Shown piece by piece: positions 20,820 through 30,554 of a stretch of 64,000 nucleotides of DNA. Position 1 is the stretch's first letter. The number at the start of each line of letters is the position of its first letter. The DNA is from Adiantum capillus-veneris (lineage: Eukaryota > Streptophyta > Polypodiopsida > Polypodiales > Pteridaceae). The translations under genes and the position numbers were made by a program. Location of the stretch: contig CM043946.1 in NCBI GenBank assembly GCA_014529385.2, positions 37,770,058 through 37,834,057 on the forward strand. The letters are read 5' to 3'. Below the pieces are notes generated by a model, which worked only from the letters and a program-made list of their open reading frames with translations, had not been told where the DNA came from and searched no databases.

Positions 20820-20965
20820 CATGTTGACTAAGGCATCGCCTGCAATCATTGCATTACAAAAGACAACATTTTTGACAGAGAGCTCAACAAGAACTTTTTT
20901 GTGCCTTCATAACAACACCACATTTTGTATACATAACAAGCCGCAGCAGTGTTGGCCTTCCCCGC
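20820..20965 (-). pseudogene. PPR gene fragment inside the inverted LTR
   Basis: On the minus strand the LTR encodes VMYTKCGVVMKAQK and then, after a one-base shift, VLVELSVKNVVFCNAMIAG. The pattern MY.KCG...A..+F...+++V+V.WN.MI.G is the signature of plant PLS-class pentatricopeptide repeat proteins, which bind organelle RNA. The same fragment lies in the other LTR at 24679-24810, so it was part of the LTR before the copies separated. It is too short and shifted to be functional as protein. Confidence 0.65.
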
Positions 20966-21423
20966 AATATTTGCACTCCAGAACTTGTAAAAAGACAAAT
21001 ACTTTGAGATGGAACTCCAACCGAGTGGACCGGGCTAGTGCGGACCCGGCCCCTGGTAAATCTTAAACAATTAATAATTTGGCAATCATAAGTCCAATCC
21101 CCGATCCGAAAAGACTAACGCGCTCCATAAAGTGAGCACTTCAGCCATTTTTATCCCCTCAGCTGCTGTTGTTGCCCAATCCGGCATGGATCTGCAATGG
21201 ACTTGAACTTTAAACTGCCATAACTGCTCCACCGTAGCTCCAATCGACGAGCCGTAAAGAGAGGCCGGTAGGGAACATCAAGCACTGCAGTCATAGGTCA
21301 CAATATCCCAGCCGTGTCCACTTCAATCATAACCCCTTTTAGCATGATTAAGGCATGTTTTGGCCCTTTCAGCCACATTTGACATACATTCGGCATTGAA
21401 CTTGGCCTGTTACCAGGCCTTAA

Positions 21424-22745
21424 CACTAGGTTGGTAATGGGACACTTTTATGTCCTGTTAAGTGACCATTTTCCTTGAATTATGTCTAGAGTTTCAAAAT
21501 GGATTTTGAGGTGCTATCTGTCTAGAAAGTTGTCTCATCAGCTGAAAAAAACTTGACATTTTTTTGGAATATCAATTCCATCTTTAACCTTGTCCTTGCA
21601 CAACATTTCACAACCTAAACTGTGTGAAAAAACGGGCCCTGTTTTTTGGCTTTTTTCAACTTTTTGCAACTATACCACTCTAGAATTCATGTTTGAGAGG
21701 TCTATAATGCTAGAGAACTATCTTTAGTAGTCCTCAACATGTCCTGATGCTTCTAGGGAGAAATAAATGTTAAAGTTGTAAGTCATGACCAAATTACAAA
21801 AATTGTCAAATCTTGTTTTTTAGCCAATTTTAGCTCTTCTATGATTTTTTTGGTGGCTTTCATGATATCCAAATGCAGTTTTGATTTTCTATGTTGCATA
21901 TTGTAACATAAAGCTAATATTCCTTGAATTTTGGGGCACCTAATACCCTATTTTGCATAGTAGACAACGATGGTTGGTTTTTTCAATTATAGAAGAAAAC
22001 GAAACATTCTAGTATATCAAGTATAGCTTTTTCAATATTGTTAGTTTCTTGTCACAACTACATGCATTTTGTAGGTAGTAACCATATCTAGTCATAAGGA
22101 TCAAATTTGGCTAGATATTGAATAGTTTCTATGGGATTCTACAACTCATAATGTTAAACCCAGTTTTTTCATGTTTGCTGTATTTAGCACTTCATCTTTG
22201 TCCCCAAGATTCCCCTTGGTAAGAGATGTATTATTCTTTTGACATGCTCTATGGCTCCTTATGAACCTAAAGGACAATAGGGAACTAAGGAAACATGCAT
22301 ATATTATTTGTATGAAGCGTGGCTATAGAAACTTTGATGATAGGTTTGGAGAGTGGTAAAAATTCAACTTTTTTGTACCTATTTCTTTTGGCAAAACAAA
22401 AAATAGTGAGTGAGAAGCAATCATATGTTCTGATCACCAACCCATTGAAGTTAACTAGGGAATTTATCTCAAGTCCTACAAAAATCCCTAATCTTATTTT
22501 TATGCAGCAAAACATAAGAAATGACTGTTTTGATGAAAATGTACTGGTCCATGAACTTTGGAGGCTTGGTGTGACCAAAAGATGAGAAATTTTACAAGTT
22601 TCTTATTTTTTCCATGTGCAGTAGGCCTTGAACTATAACCTCATGAAAGGATTTTACAAAATGAGTGGATCTACTATGGTTTTGGAGGTTTTTTTCAAAA
22701 CCCTGAAAGGACACTTTTATGTCCTGTTAGGTTAGCAACCTAGTG
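21424..22745 (-). mobile_element. TTAA-flanked DNA element, 1322 bp, inside the inverted LTR
   Basis: Terminal repeats read CACTAGGTTGGTAA from the left and CACTAGGTTGCTAA from the right (reverse complement). TTAA is present on both sides (21420-21423 and 22746-22749). The related LTR at 24175-24178 has a single TTAA at the same point (GATTAAGGCCTGG), giving the empty site. Subterminal copies of GGACATAAAAGTGTCC lie near both ends. It is the same family as 53233-54571, in opposite orientation. Confidence 0.9.
22319..22585 (+). CDS. Short ORF of the TTAA-flanked element
   Basis: An 88-codon frame starts MAIETLMIGLESGKNSTFLY and ends RNDCFDENVLVHELWRLGVT. The other full-length copy keeps it as a 96-codon frame (53393-53683, minus strand) with mostly conservative changes (E/D, I/V, E/Q). 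I recognise no domain. It could be a remnant of a transposase or simply a frame shared through recent common descent. Confidence 0.3.
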   Translation: MAIETLMIGLESGKNSTFLYLFLLAKQKIVSEKQSYVLITNPLKLTREFISSPTKIPNLIFMQQNIRNDCFDENVLVHELWRLGVTKR

Positions 22746-22884
22746 TTAATCACTGTTCATTAAACATATAAGCTTCAAACAACTTGATGTGCATTTTTGT
22801 GGCATCTTTCTTTGCATGGGAGCGGAGCTACACAACATTCACCCCCTTTGAACCTGCCCAGGAGGGGTACAACAACTAATTATT

Positions 22885-23541
22885 TGCGACAAAGCAACCC
22901 AGCAGCAGGTGATTGAAGAGTTTCATGAAAGTCTATGGGCTGGGCACAGAGGAGTCTGGGCAACCTTAGTCAAGATTAAAGACCGGTATTGGTGGAGAGA
23001 TATGTATAAAGATGTGGTTCAATTTGTGGAATCATGCTTAATATATCAATAGTACTCTAATGTGCGACATAGAGATGGGTTGCATCCCACCTATCCGCTA
23101 GCTATGCACTACAAGTGGGTGGTGGACCTTATTACAATGCCAGTAGGAGTGTGGCAGATGAGATATATTGTTATTGCCACGGAAGATCTTACAAACCAGG
23201 TTGAAGGTAGAGCTTTGTGTACCAAAGCTACCAGTTCAGTATGCAGGTTTTTGCTTGAAGATGTTATCTCCAGGTATGGATCTATTGGCAGAATTATTGC
23301 AGATAGAGGGGAGCTAGATGCAGATGAAGCTTTTGCTCGTATGGGCATTAAACTCGCCCTCACCACAACATATAATCCAGAAGGTAACGGGAAGAGTGAA
23401 AGAGGACATCCACCTATTGTTAAAGATTTAGCAAAGTCATGTGAAGGACATATTGGTGATTGGACTAAACTCTTGCCATTTGCTTTATGGGATGATCACA
23501 CACACACAGTTCAGTTACAGGATATATTCCGTTCAAATTGA
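22885..23541 (+). pseudogene. Ty3 integrase segment of the split pol
   Basis: The frame resumes at CDKATQQQVIEEFHESLWAG with HRGVWATLVKIKDRYWW, the H2C2 zinc-binding region, and is interrupted by a TAG at about 23050. After that, MHYKWVVDLITMPVGVWQMR carries the first catalytic Asp, IIADRGELDADEAFARMGIK the second, and TTTYNPEGNGKSERGH the Glu, giving a D-D-E core. Integrase inserts the cDNA into the genome. The frame ends at 23541. Confidence 0.85.
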
Positions 23542-24050
23542 TGCATGGGCAGAAACCCATTATGCCTATAGACGAAGCAGTTACAACTTGGACCATAATG
23601 CCATGGGAGCATTCGGCAGCTTGAGAGGCGTCAAGAGGATATTGAGCAGGATAAGGAGAAGCTTAAGGAGGCAAGATTGAAGAACAAGGCAGCATTTGAT
23701 GGAAAGTATAGACTACGACCACATGCTATCAAAGATGGTGATTGGGTACTTCTCTATGAAAGTAGCTTGGAGAACCAATACTCTGCTATGTGAAAAATGG
23801 TTAAACGGTGGTTTGGACCATATGTGGTGCAACATGTTTTTGATAATGCGACATATAAATTATGTGAACTAGATGGTACTATTATTAAAGTGTGTTTTGC
23901 AGGAAAAAGGATCAAGCTGTTCAAGAAGTGAAAAGGTGAGATTGTTCTTGAAGTTTCCCATTCAGACCCAGCTCCAGAGGATTATGTTATGTATACATCA
24001 GATCATATGTCTGATGATGATTTTAATGAAGTTGATTAAGTGCAATTGGC
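23542..24050 (+). pseudogene. Integrase C-terminal region and end of pol
   Basis: Several frames carry pieces such as ERRQEDIEQDKEKLKEARLK, AFDGKYRLRPHAIKDGDWVLLYES and a KRWFGPYVVQ-like block, the usual end of Ty3 integrases. Frameshifts and a TGA (near 23790) break it. It ends shortly before the PPT. Confidence 0.6.
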
Positions 24051-24073
24051 ACAGACCGGAGGCTGTGCAGGTT

Positions 24074-24086
24074 GAGAGGGGGTGAA
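24074..24086 (+). promoter_or_regulatory. Polypurine tract of the Ty3 element
   Basis: GAGAGGGGGTGAA directly precedes the LTR start TGTCCTGC. Similar tracts stand before the LTRs at 10323 and 22837 (minus strand). Confidence 0.85.
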
Positions 24087-24678
24087 TGTCCTGCAGATCC
24101 GCTCCCATGAAAAGAAAGATGCTAGAAAAATGCACATCAAGTTGTTTGAAGCATATTTGTTTATAGAACAATGATTAAGGCCTGGTAACATACCAAGTTC
24201 AATGCTGAATGTATGTCAAATGCGGCTGAAAGGGCCAAAACATGCCTTAATGATTCTAAAAGGTGTTATGCTTGAAGTGGACACAACTAGGATATTGTGA
24301 CCTAGAACTACAGTGCTCGATGTGCTCTACCGGCCTGTCTTTACGACTCGTCGATTGGAGCTACACTGAAGAAGTTATGGCAGTTTAAAGTTCAAGTCGA
24401 TTGCAAATCCGTGCCGGATTGGGCAACAACAGCTGAGGGGATAAAAATGAAATGAATACGTCGGGTTGAAGTGGTCACTTTGTGGAGCGCATAGGTCTTT
24501 TCAGATCGGGGATTGGACTTACGGTTGCCAAATTAATGAAGACTGTTTAAGATTTACCGAGGGTCGGGTCCGCACTAGCCCGGTCCACTCGGTTAGAGTC
24601 CATCTCGAAGTATTTGTCTTTTTCTGGGTTCTGGAATGCAAATATTGCGGAGAAGGCCAACACTGCTACAGCTAGCTT

Positions 24679-24810
24679 GTTATGTATGCAAAATGTGGTG
24701 CTGTTACGAAGGTACAAAAAAGTTCTTGTTGAGCTCTCTGTCAAAAATGTCGTCTTTTGTAATGCAATGATTGCAGGCGATGCCTTAGTCGACATGTGTA
24801 CCAACATTGC
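24679..24810 (+). pseudogene. PPR gene fragment inside the 3' LTR
   Basis: Plus-strand translation gives VMYAKCGAVTKVQK, then a frame step in the A6 run, then VLVELSVKNVVFCNAMIAGD and ALVDMCTNIA. MYAKCG and the V..WN.MI.G spacing are diagnostic of PLS-type PPR repeats. It probably came from a host PPR gene captured by an ancestral LTR. No start codon context or full repeats remain. Confidence 0.7.
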
Positions 24811-25374
24811 ATGACCCTTAAGTGTGCCGAATGCCGACACTGTATGGCCGGTAAGTGCGCCGAATGCCACCAATGAAAGAATCAATGCCTTGCCGATATG
24901 TATGCTTAATGTGGGGCCAAGCCAATGCAAGGCTGCCCACTAAATTAAGGCCGGTCACTAGGACAATGCCCGCCCATGGGTGGCCACCCAAAACCAATAG
25001 GGTTTTTCAAAAAAAGTGTGAAGCCAATTACAAAGAGGAGTAAGGCGATGGCAGCAAGCAGCGCAGAGGGCACAAAGGAGAGAAGAAGCGCTCATCGCGC
25101 GCGATAGGGTGCTTGGATGCCCTCGCCACAGAAGCGGAAAACACTCAGAAACCCCTCGCGCACAGATTCGGTGCCAGCCGCTTCGCATTTGGAGCTGTCC
25201 AAAAATCTAGCCTACCACGTCATTAGAGTGGCTACCCATTAGCGACGTCGCTAATGGGTAAGCCAAATATAGGAAGGGTGGCATGCAACCTACAAAAAGA
25301 AGGGACTCGTGCATTCTTGGCTATCCCCTCATCATCTTGTTGTGGAGTTCTCCCCTCCTCATAATCTTTAAGCG

Positions 25375-25715
25375 TTGAAGCTCCTCATAAGCCTTCAAGC
25401 TCTTAAGCTCTTAATCCTCAATCTTAAGCTCCTCTTAAGCTCTTAATCTCCTAAGCCCTCATTAAAAAACCACTTAAGCTCCCTATCCGGGAGAAGGAGG
25501 ATAGCTCTTTAGCTTTTAAAAGTGGCTCTTAAGCCATCTTTAAACCTCTCTAATCTCCTCAGCTTAACCGATTTCACTCTTAAGCCATTCCTAAACCTCG
25601 GGAACTCCATAACTTAACCTCTTAAGCCAAGGTACTTATCTTAACTGTGCCCTTAAACAAGGTAACCTTAAACCCCATAATCCATTCTAATCTTATTCTA
25701 AACTTGATTAGCCAT
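25375..25715. repeat. CTTAAG-rich degenerate repeat block in the LTR
   Basis: The word CTTAAG and close variants recur about every 10-25 bases (for example TCTTAAGCTCCTCTTAAGC). The reverse complement block is at 19850-20200 in the inverted LTR. CTTAAG is its own reverse complement, so the region is rich in small inverted repeats. Confidence 0.75.
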
Positions 25716-26051
25716 TAAAATCCTCAAGCTTAACTTCAATTAGCCATTTGAAACCTGCTCGAAGCCCGTTAGCCATTCAAATGGGGGAGCAGAAGGCAAA
25801 GTAAGCAAAGTTTCATCATTTTCTTGTTTTAAGCACCTGGTTGAAGCCAGCTTTCTTCTTGTAAAGAGCATTTATGCTTCTATAGTGATTTATTAACCAT
25901 GGATTCTATCGATTAATTGGAAATTAGACGGCTTGTTTGTTTTAAACTCTGTTTTTGGTAATTGTGTCTGCTACACCTTTTTTCCTGCACCTCTCACAGC
26001 CAAGGGCCCGGTGCCTTCCCAGCTCACCTTTCGCACAATTATCCCCCGACA

Positions 26052-26310
26052 CCGTTTACATAAGCAGTTACATGGGGATGACAATGTCATTGACCAACAG
26101 ATTTTGGTAGATATCATTGAACCTCCTACCTTACCACATGAACCTAAACGTGTTCTTGATTATCATGAGTTGCGTACTCGTCATCATGTACGCTAAGAAG
26201 CCTTAATCAAGTGGAAAGACCGACCGGAGGAAGGTGCCACTTGGGAAAACATTAGTGTTCTTAAGAAGAAGTTCCCCACTTTTGTTTTCGAGGGCAAAAA
26301 CTCTTCTTAA
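26052..26310 (+). pseudogene. Chromodomain end of another Ty3/gypsy element
   Basis: The frame reads HKQLHGDDNVIDQQILVDII, EPKRVLDYHELRTRHHVR, a stop, then EALIKWKDRPEEGATWENIS and VLKKKFPTFVFEGKNSS. The ALIKWK..P.E.ATWE pattern is a retroelement chromodomain. Its upstream part was separated by insertion of the LTR element ending at 26051. Confidence 0.75.
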
Positions 26311-26466
26311 GGGGGGATTAATGTGAGGACACTGGCAATGCCGGACTAGACAAGGGTAGGTCCGGGCTAGGCAGTGTGGAAAGAGAGGCCAACTAGGGCA
26401 AAGGGACAGGGGCTATGCTATATAGTGGGTGGTTGGGTGGTGGACTCCTAGGTTCTAGTTCCCCTT
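26309..26466 (+). repeat. PPT and start of LTR of that gypsy element
   Basis: AAGGGGGGATTAA precedes TGTGAGGACACTGG at 26322, which looks like an LTR start. The LTR is cut at about 26467 by sequence of a minus-strand copia element. Confidence 0.55.
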
Positions 26467-27293
26467 GTCTAACACTTTGCATCATTTGCCAGTTTCTTGC
26501 TCTGCAAAGAATTCTTCTTCTTGTCTTTTTGCCATGCATAGAAATCTTTCTTCACATGTCCTTTCTTGTGACAATGGTAGCTCTCTACATTGCGCATAGA
26601 AGCACAAGACTTGCTACGAGACTTCTTTCTTTATCGAGACTTAGAACGGTTACGATTTTGGCCTCTTTGATTGTAATACTGTGCAACATAGGCATCACCA
26701 TGCTTGGTAGGCTCAAGAGACTTCTTGCAAATCTCTTCTATGAGAAAACTACTAACCACATCATTGTAAACCAAGCCAGTTCCAGGTGCAGAATTACTCA
26801 TGGCTGTACAAAATGTGTCCCAAGAAGACGGTAGAGAGCAAAGCAAGAAAACAGACTTCACTTCTTCATCAAGATTCAGTCCCTGCAATATAATCTGCGT
26901 GAAAATTATGTTGAACTAGTTCAAGTGACTAGAAACTATAGTGCCCTCTTTCATGCAGATCTCAAAAAGCTTTTTCATCAAGTAGACATTGTTAGAGGCA
27001 CTCTTGCTTTCATAAGTGTCACAAAGCTTCTTCCAAAGTGACTTTGCCGTAGGCTCACCAACTATGGTAAATTAGACAAATTCTGCCAAATATAGACGAG
27101 TAGTGGACCTAGCTTTAGCATCAAGCATCTTCCACTCAGAATCTGAATAGTCACTGCTCTCAAGAGGACCATCCAATGGCTCTATCTGTTCCTTTTGTAT
27201 CAAAATATCCTAGATTCTCTCTTTCCAGATAGAAAAGTTGGTGCCATCAAACTTCTGAATGTTGTAAATGTCTTTATCCAAAGTAGAAGCCAT
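26467..27293 (-). pseudogene. Ty1/copia gag remnant
   Basis: The minus strand from the ATG at 27293 reads MASTLDKDIYNIQKFDGTNF, SIWKERI and DSEWKMLDAKARSTTRLYLA, then GEPTAKSLWKKLCDTYESKS and NVYLMKKLFEI, then LNLDEEVKSVFLLCSLPSSW. These are the standard blocks of a copia Gag. The zinc knuckle near 26560 is damaged: CHKKGHVKKD is intact but the flanking Cys positions are Tyr and Phe. Several in-frame stops occur. It is a dead fragment with no pol attached. Confidence 0.8.
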
Positions 27294-28560
27294 AACTGTA
27301 AATTTTCAGCTCTAGATGAAAACTATGGTGAGAGACCTGGAAAAAATTCGACAGAGTCTTCCGAGTAACTAGAGCAAAATCTCAACTCAAACTGGCATAA
27401 AAGTGACTGAAGATGCTCTCAGAGCATAAGGCATAAATGCATAAACTGAAAAACTATATATCCAAAAGAGGTGTGCATAAACCACTGAAACTATTCAAAA
27501 TGACTGCAAACACGGCGTCAAATGCACCTAGTCCTCTCTATACATGGCCTATGGCAAGGGTAACGTAAAGGGATACTCCAACAACCTATATCACCAAAGG
27601 TATTTCAACATCCAAGAATACTCCAACTCAAAGAAAACCTCACCAACGAACCTCAACAAATGGATCAGCAGTCGTGGATTATAGTCAAGCTCAACAATGA
27701 CTATCTTCGGCCAAATCTCGAAAATGGCCGAAACTGCTAAAATGCCAAGAAATGGCTCCACAAACGAGAATACAATGGCAGTATTCGTAACTCAATGTAC
27801 ATAAAACGAACAAAGTCTCTACTGAGATAGTAGGACGTGCGAACAAACAGATGCCAAAAATATGCAAGCAGTGCAACCAATCCCTGCAGGGATATATGCT
27901 CTCAAAAGAGCTCAAAAGTGCACTTAAAAGTGCTCAAAAAATGCATGTACTTGCAAGCATGATCCAGCCAAGTAGCAGAAAATTGTCCGCTGGAAACCTG
28001 TAAGTAGCGATCACTGCCACAATCAGTGTATGGATGGAGAATGTCAAATAAAGTGTCCGCATGAGGCATACATGGGCCATAAATGCATATGGCCGAACAA
28101 AAAACGTCTCTGAAAAGTGCAGAGAACGTGCATCGCGCTCGTGGGTGAGTGGCTAAATAGGCATGCCCTGATGGTGAACTGTCAAAACTCCACTTGTAAT
28201 TTCGATGCTGATGTCTCCACCTCGGCCGGGAAAGATGTACACCCGAGTGGAATCGCAAAAAATTGGAAATGGGAGCAAAAAACTCCACCTATCATGTCAT
28301 GGCCAATGTCCACCTGACCGGGGATATGGTCATTCAATCGGAACCGCAAAATGCAAAAATGCCAAAGAACCCCACCTATAGAGTCGACACCGAAAAACGT
28401 CGCGATCGAAAACTAGTAAAATTGTGAAGAAAAAATCCACCTGTGTTGTCAGTGCCGAAGACTACGCCTCCAAGCAATCTAGGCTCGGGAATCACATAAT
28501 ATTAGAACTTTATACAATTAATTTATATTAAAGATCCATCAAAATCTAACCATTGGAATT
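27294..28560. other. Unassigned stretch, possibly LTR/leader of the copia remnant
   Basis: There is no domain in any frame and no iMet-type primer site (TGGTATCAGAGC) in either direction. Open frames at 27691-27915 and 27902-28288 look like chance. AAAATGC-type short motifs recur between 27900 and 28400. Upstream position relative to gag suggests LTR or leader sequence. Confidence 0.3.
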
Positions 28561-28569
28561 TGAAACTGT

Positions 28570-29583
28570 TGGCATAGCCACATTCTTTGAAGGGTTATCT
28601 ATCAAATGACTGTAGGATCTTTCAGGATCTTGCAAAATGAAAATTTCATCTATAGATATCTTGTGCACAAAAATCATGGGTTGCCACTTGCAATCATTTC
28701 AGATCGAGATCGCCGCTTCCTAAGTAACATGTGGTGGGAACTCTTCAAGCTTTTGGGCACGCAACTCAGATTCTCATCAAGTTATCACCCGAAAACCGAT
28801 GGCCAAACCAAAAGAATCAACCAAGGCATCAAAGATTTCATCCGGAGCTATGTCAATGCAGATTAGATGGATTGGGCTGATTACTAGGATGTGGTGGAAT
28901 TTCATTACAACAGCGCAATCCACAGTGCTACGGGCTTCACACCCTTCGAATTGGCAACAGGAAAAGAAGTCATCACTCTGCTGGCCCTCGGCGCAAACAA
29001 CATTCAAGCTGACGACATGGATTATGAAGAATTCTTACACAAGTGGAATGAGAAGCTGCAAATTGCCAAGAAGAGTCTAAAGCAAAGCAAGCTGCACATG
29101 GTAAAGTATGCGCCAAACCGACATCGTCACCAAGAAGAACTCTTCATCGAAGGAGACCTGGTCCTGGTAAGCTCTCAAAACATTAACCTTCCACCCAGCT
29201 TAACGCCAAAGTTTAATCAACGGTACTATGGTCCTTACAAGATCGTGAACTCTTACAACGACATCACTTACAAGCTCGACTTACCTTCGACATCCCATAT
29301 CCATAACGCTTTTCATCTCAGCTTACTCAAGCGCTATCACTCTGACAACCAATACGGACGCGCTCCACCGCCATCCAAAGAAGCAAGCATTCAATTGGAG
29401 CCGGAGACTATAATAAAGAAACGCTTCTCCCACAAAGAAATTCAATTCCACGTCAAATGGAAAGGCCGTCCAATGGTCGATTGTACGTGGGAATCAGAGA
29501 GCAAAATACTGGAGATTGCTTGCACACTTGTCTTGCGCTTCTACAACATGGAACGAGATCAACCTCCCACTTACAGCTCATAG
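28570..29583 (+). pseudogene. Chromovirus integrase and chromodomain (Ty3/gypsy)
   Basis: The first stretch (28606-28866) contains LPLAIISDRDRRFLSNMWWE and SSYHPKTDGQTKRINQGIKD, the second Asp and the E-equivalent region of the integrase core; the usual Glu of the TDGQTE motif is Lys here. A TAG at 28864 is followed by a 230-codon frame with EFHYNSAIHSATGFTPFELA, KFNQRYYGPYKIVNSYNDIT, HIHNAFHLSLLKRY and a chromodomain tail, FHVKWKGRPMVDCTWES. It is cut at its 5' side and has no reverse transcriptase. Confidence 0.85.
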
Positions 29584-29925
29584 GCTTAATCTACTCCCAT
29601 GTATCATACCCTAGTTATGCACAAAACTCCCAAAAATCCCAAAAAAATCCGAATACCCAAAAATCCAAACAAATTTGTAAAAGTCAAAAAAGCCAAAAAG
29701 TGGCATGACACTTTGTACTAGCACTTGCCTTTACACAATAACATCACTTAACGAACCGCTTGACGAAGGGGCCAAGCTGTGTCAACCCGGGGGTGTATAT
29801 AAGGGGGTACATGATTACTCCCTACCCAAGTCCCACTCCATTATTTTTGGCAAGCTAATATAAAAGCTGTTGTGTCCCTCGGTGTCGTGAGTACAGTGGG
29901 CTTCCCTCCCCCTTTCTCTCTCCCT
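29584..29925 (+). repeat. 3' untranslated region and LTR start of the chromovirus
   Basis: After the chromodomain stop, about 340 bases carry a GTATATAAGGGGG promoter-like box (29794) and end at the CACTA 2 insertion. The stretch is repeated at 57120-57537, where it continues without a CACTA element. The LTR probably begins near 29701 (TGGCATGACACTTTG), just after an A-rich tract. Confidence 0.6.
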
Positions 29926-30195
29926 CACTACAAGAGGTTGTGTGCTCTTGTGACGCTGTTAGCGACGGAAATACACTGGATTTTTATAACCCCCGGCGTC
30001 GCTAAAACCGTCACTAATAGCGTCGCTACGAGAGCGTCGCTATAACCGTCGCTATATACGTCACTATACGCGTCGCTATATAGCGACGCATATAGCGACA
30101 GTTATAGCAACGTTTAAACAGAAGTCTATAGCGACGCTCATAGCGACGCTACAAAGCCATAAATAGCGACGGTTATAGCGACGCCCGAGAGAATC
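29926..30195. repeat. CACTA 2 terminus and TAGCGACG subterminal repeats
   Basis: After the 12-bp end, about eleven copies of TAGCGACG or its complement CGTCGCTA lie within 240 bases in both orientations, including the palindrome GCGTCGCTATATAGCGACGC. In En/Spm such motifs are bound by the element's TNPA-like protein. The same motif appears in CACTA 3 at 62733-62829. Confidence 0.85.
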
Positions 30196-30554
30196 TTTTT
30201 TTGGTGACAGGGCATTGAATGCCCTGCCACCCATCAACCATATTGTACTTGATTCACTTTGTAAAAAAAGTGTAAGGGTAGATAATAGACCCAAAATAGT
30301 CACCCACAAGACACATTGTTTGCAAAATTGACAAGCGTAAAATTGACAATTGTACACATCATAGGCAAAATGAATTGATTGGCAAATGTAATAATGACAA
30401 TTGTACAACATCATAGGCATAAAGAATTGATTGGCAAAATGAACTACGGTGACAAATGTAATAATATACATGGTTCAAAAAGACATATAAAATCCGTCTC
30501 ATGATACATAATCTATGAGAAACCCTAAACTAATGCTATCTAGCTATGGCTAAA
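30196..30554. other. CACTA 2 3' non-coding region
   Basis: Contains imperfect direct repeats built on CATAGGCA(T)AA.GAATTGATTGGCAAA near 30360-30440. No gene is visible. Confidence 0.5.

Larger units (their letters stand above)
19498..22884 (-). mobile_element. Inverted PPT-LTR-PBS module inside pol
   Basis: On the minus strand the order is a short 3' interior piece and purine tract (about 22884-22838, AAAGGGGGTGAA), an LTR (22837-19516, starting TGTTGTG and ending CCCTCGACA), a 3-base spacer, then TTGGTGAACCCGACG (19512-19498). The LTR aligns with 24087-26051 but is inverted and about 10% different near its start. A solo LTR would not keep both the PPT and the PBS. Pol residues on the two sides (YFLKDRHL and CDKATQQQV) show that only a short stretch of pol is missing. 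A TTAA-flanked element sits inside at 21424-22745. Confidence 0.8.
17255..24050 (+). mobile_element. Ty3/gypsy element interior (plus strand), pol split by an inverted LTR module
   Basis: Protease/linker, reverse transcriptase, RNase H, integrase and a C-terminal region follow in the Ty3 order, ending at a PPT (24074-24086) and an LTR (24087-26051). The 5' LTR and gag are missing because the sequence starts at the junction with the chromovirus at about 17250. The segment 19498-22884 interrupts pol. Stops lie at 17753, 18353, about 18503 and 18985, with a frameshift near 18510-18570. The reverse transcriptase has the blocks NRWFTVPKKNGTLRFIQDMQ and LGLVRMCTVPQGATNSVAHM, an uncommon Ty3 lineage. 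Confidence 0.85.
24087..26051 (+). repeat. 3' LTR of the Ty3 element (1965 bp)
   Basis: It begins TGTCCTGCAGATCC and ends ATCCCCCGACA. The last 60 bases (CACCTCTCACAGCCAAGGGC and following) resemble the end of the gag-only element's LTR (CTCTCACAGCCATAAGCCCG). It contains the PPR fragment and a CTTAAG-rich block. It is inserted into the 3' coding region of another gypsy element (26052 onward). Confidence 0.85.

Noticed and set aside
20686-21066. 126-codon plus-strand frame in the inverted LTR (and 24547-24930 minus)
   Set aside because: Antisense of the PPR fragment; the opposite strand carries the recognisable motif.
21424-22745. Calling this element a classical CACTA because it begins CACTAG
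   Set aside because: Empty-site comparison shows a TTAA target and the ends do not match the CACTACAAGAGG termini of the true CACTA copies in the window.
19498-22837. Autointegration of the element into itself
   Set aside because: In autointegration the LTR termini would join the pol target directly; here PBS and PPT remain between LTR and pol.
27691-28288. Two overlapping minus-strand frames with Cys and His residues
   Set aside because: No consistent domain pattern, frames overlap each other, and the position is that of an LTR or leader.
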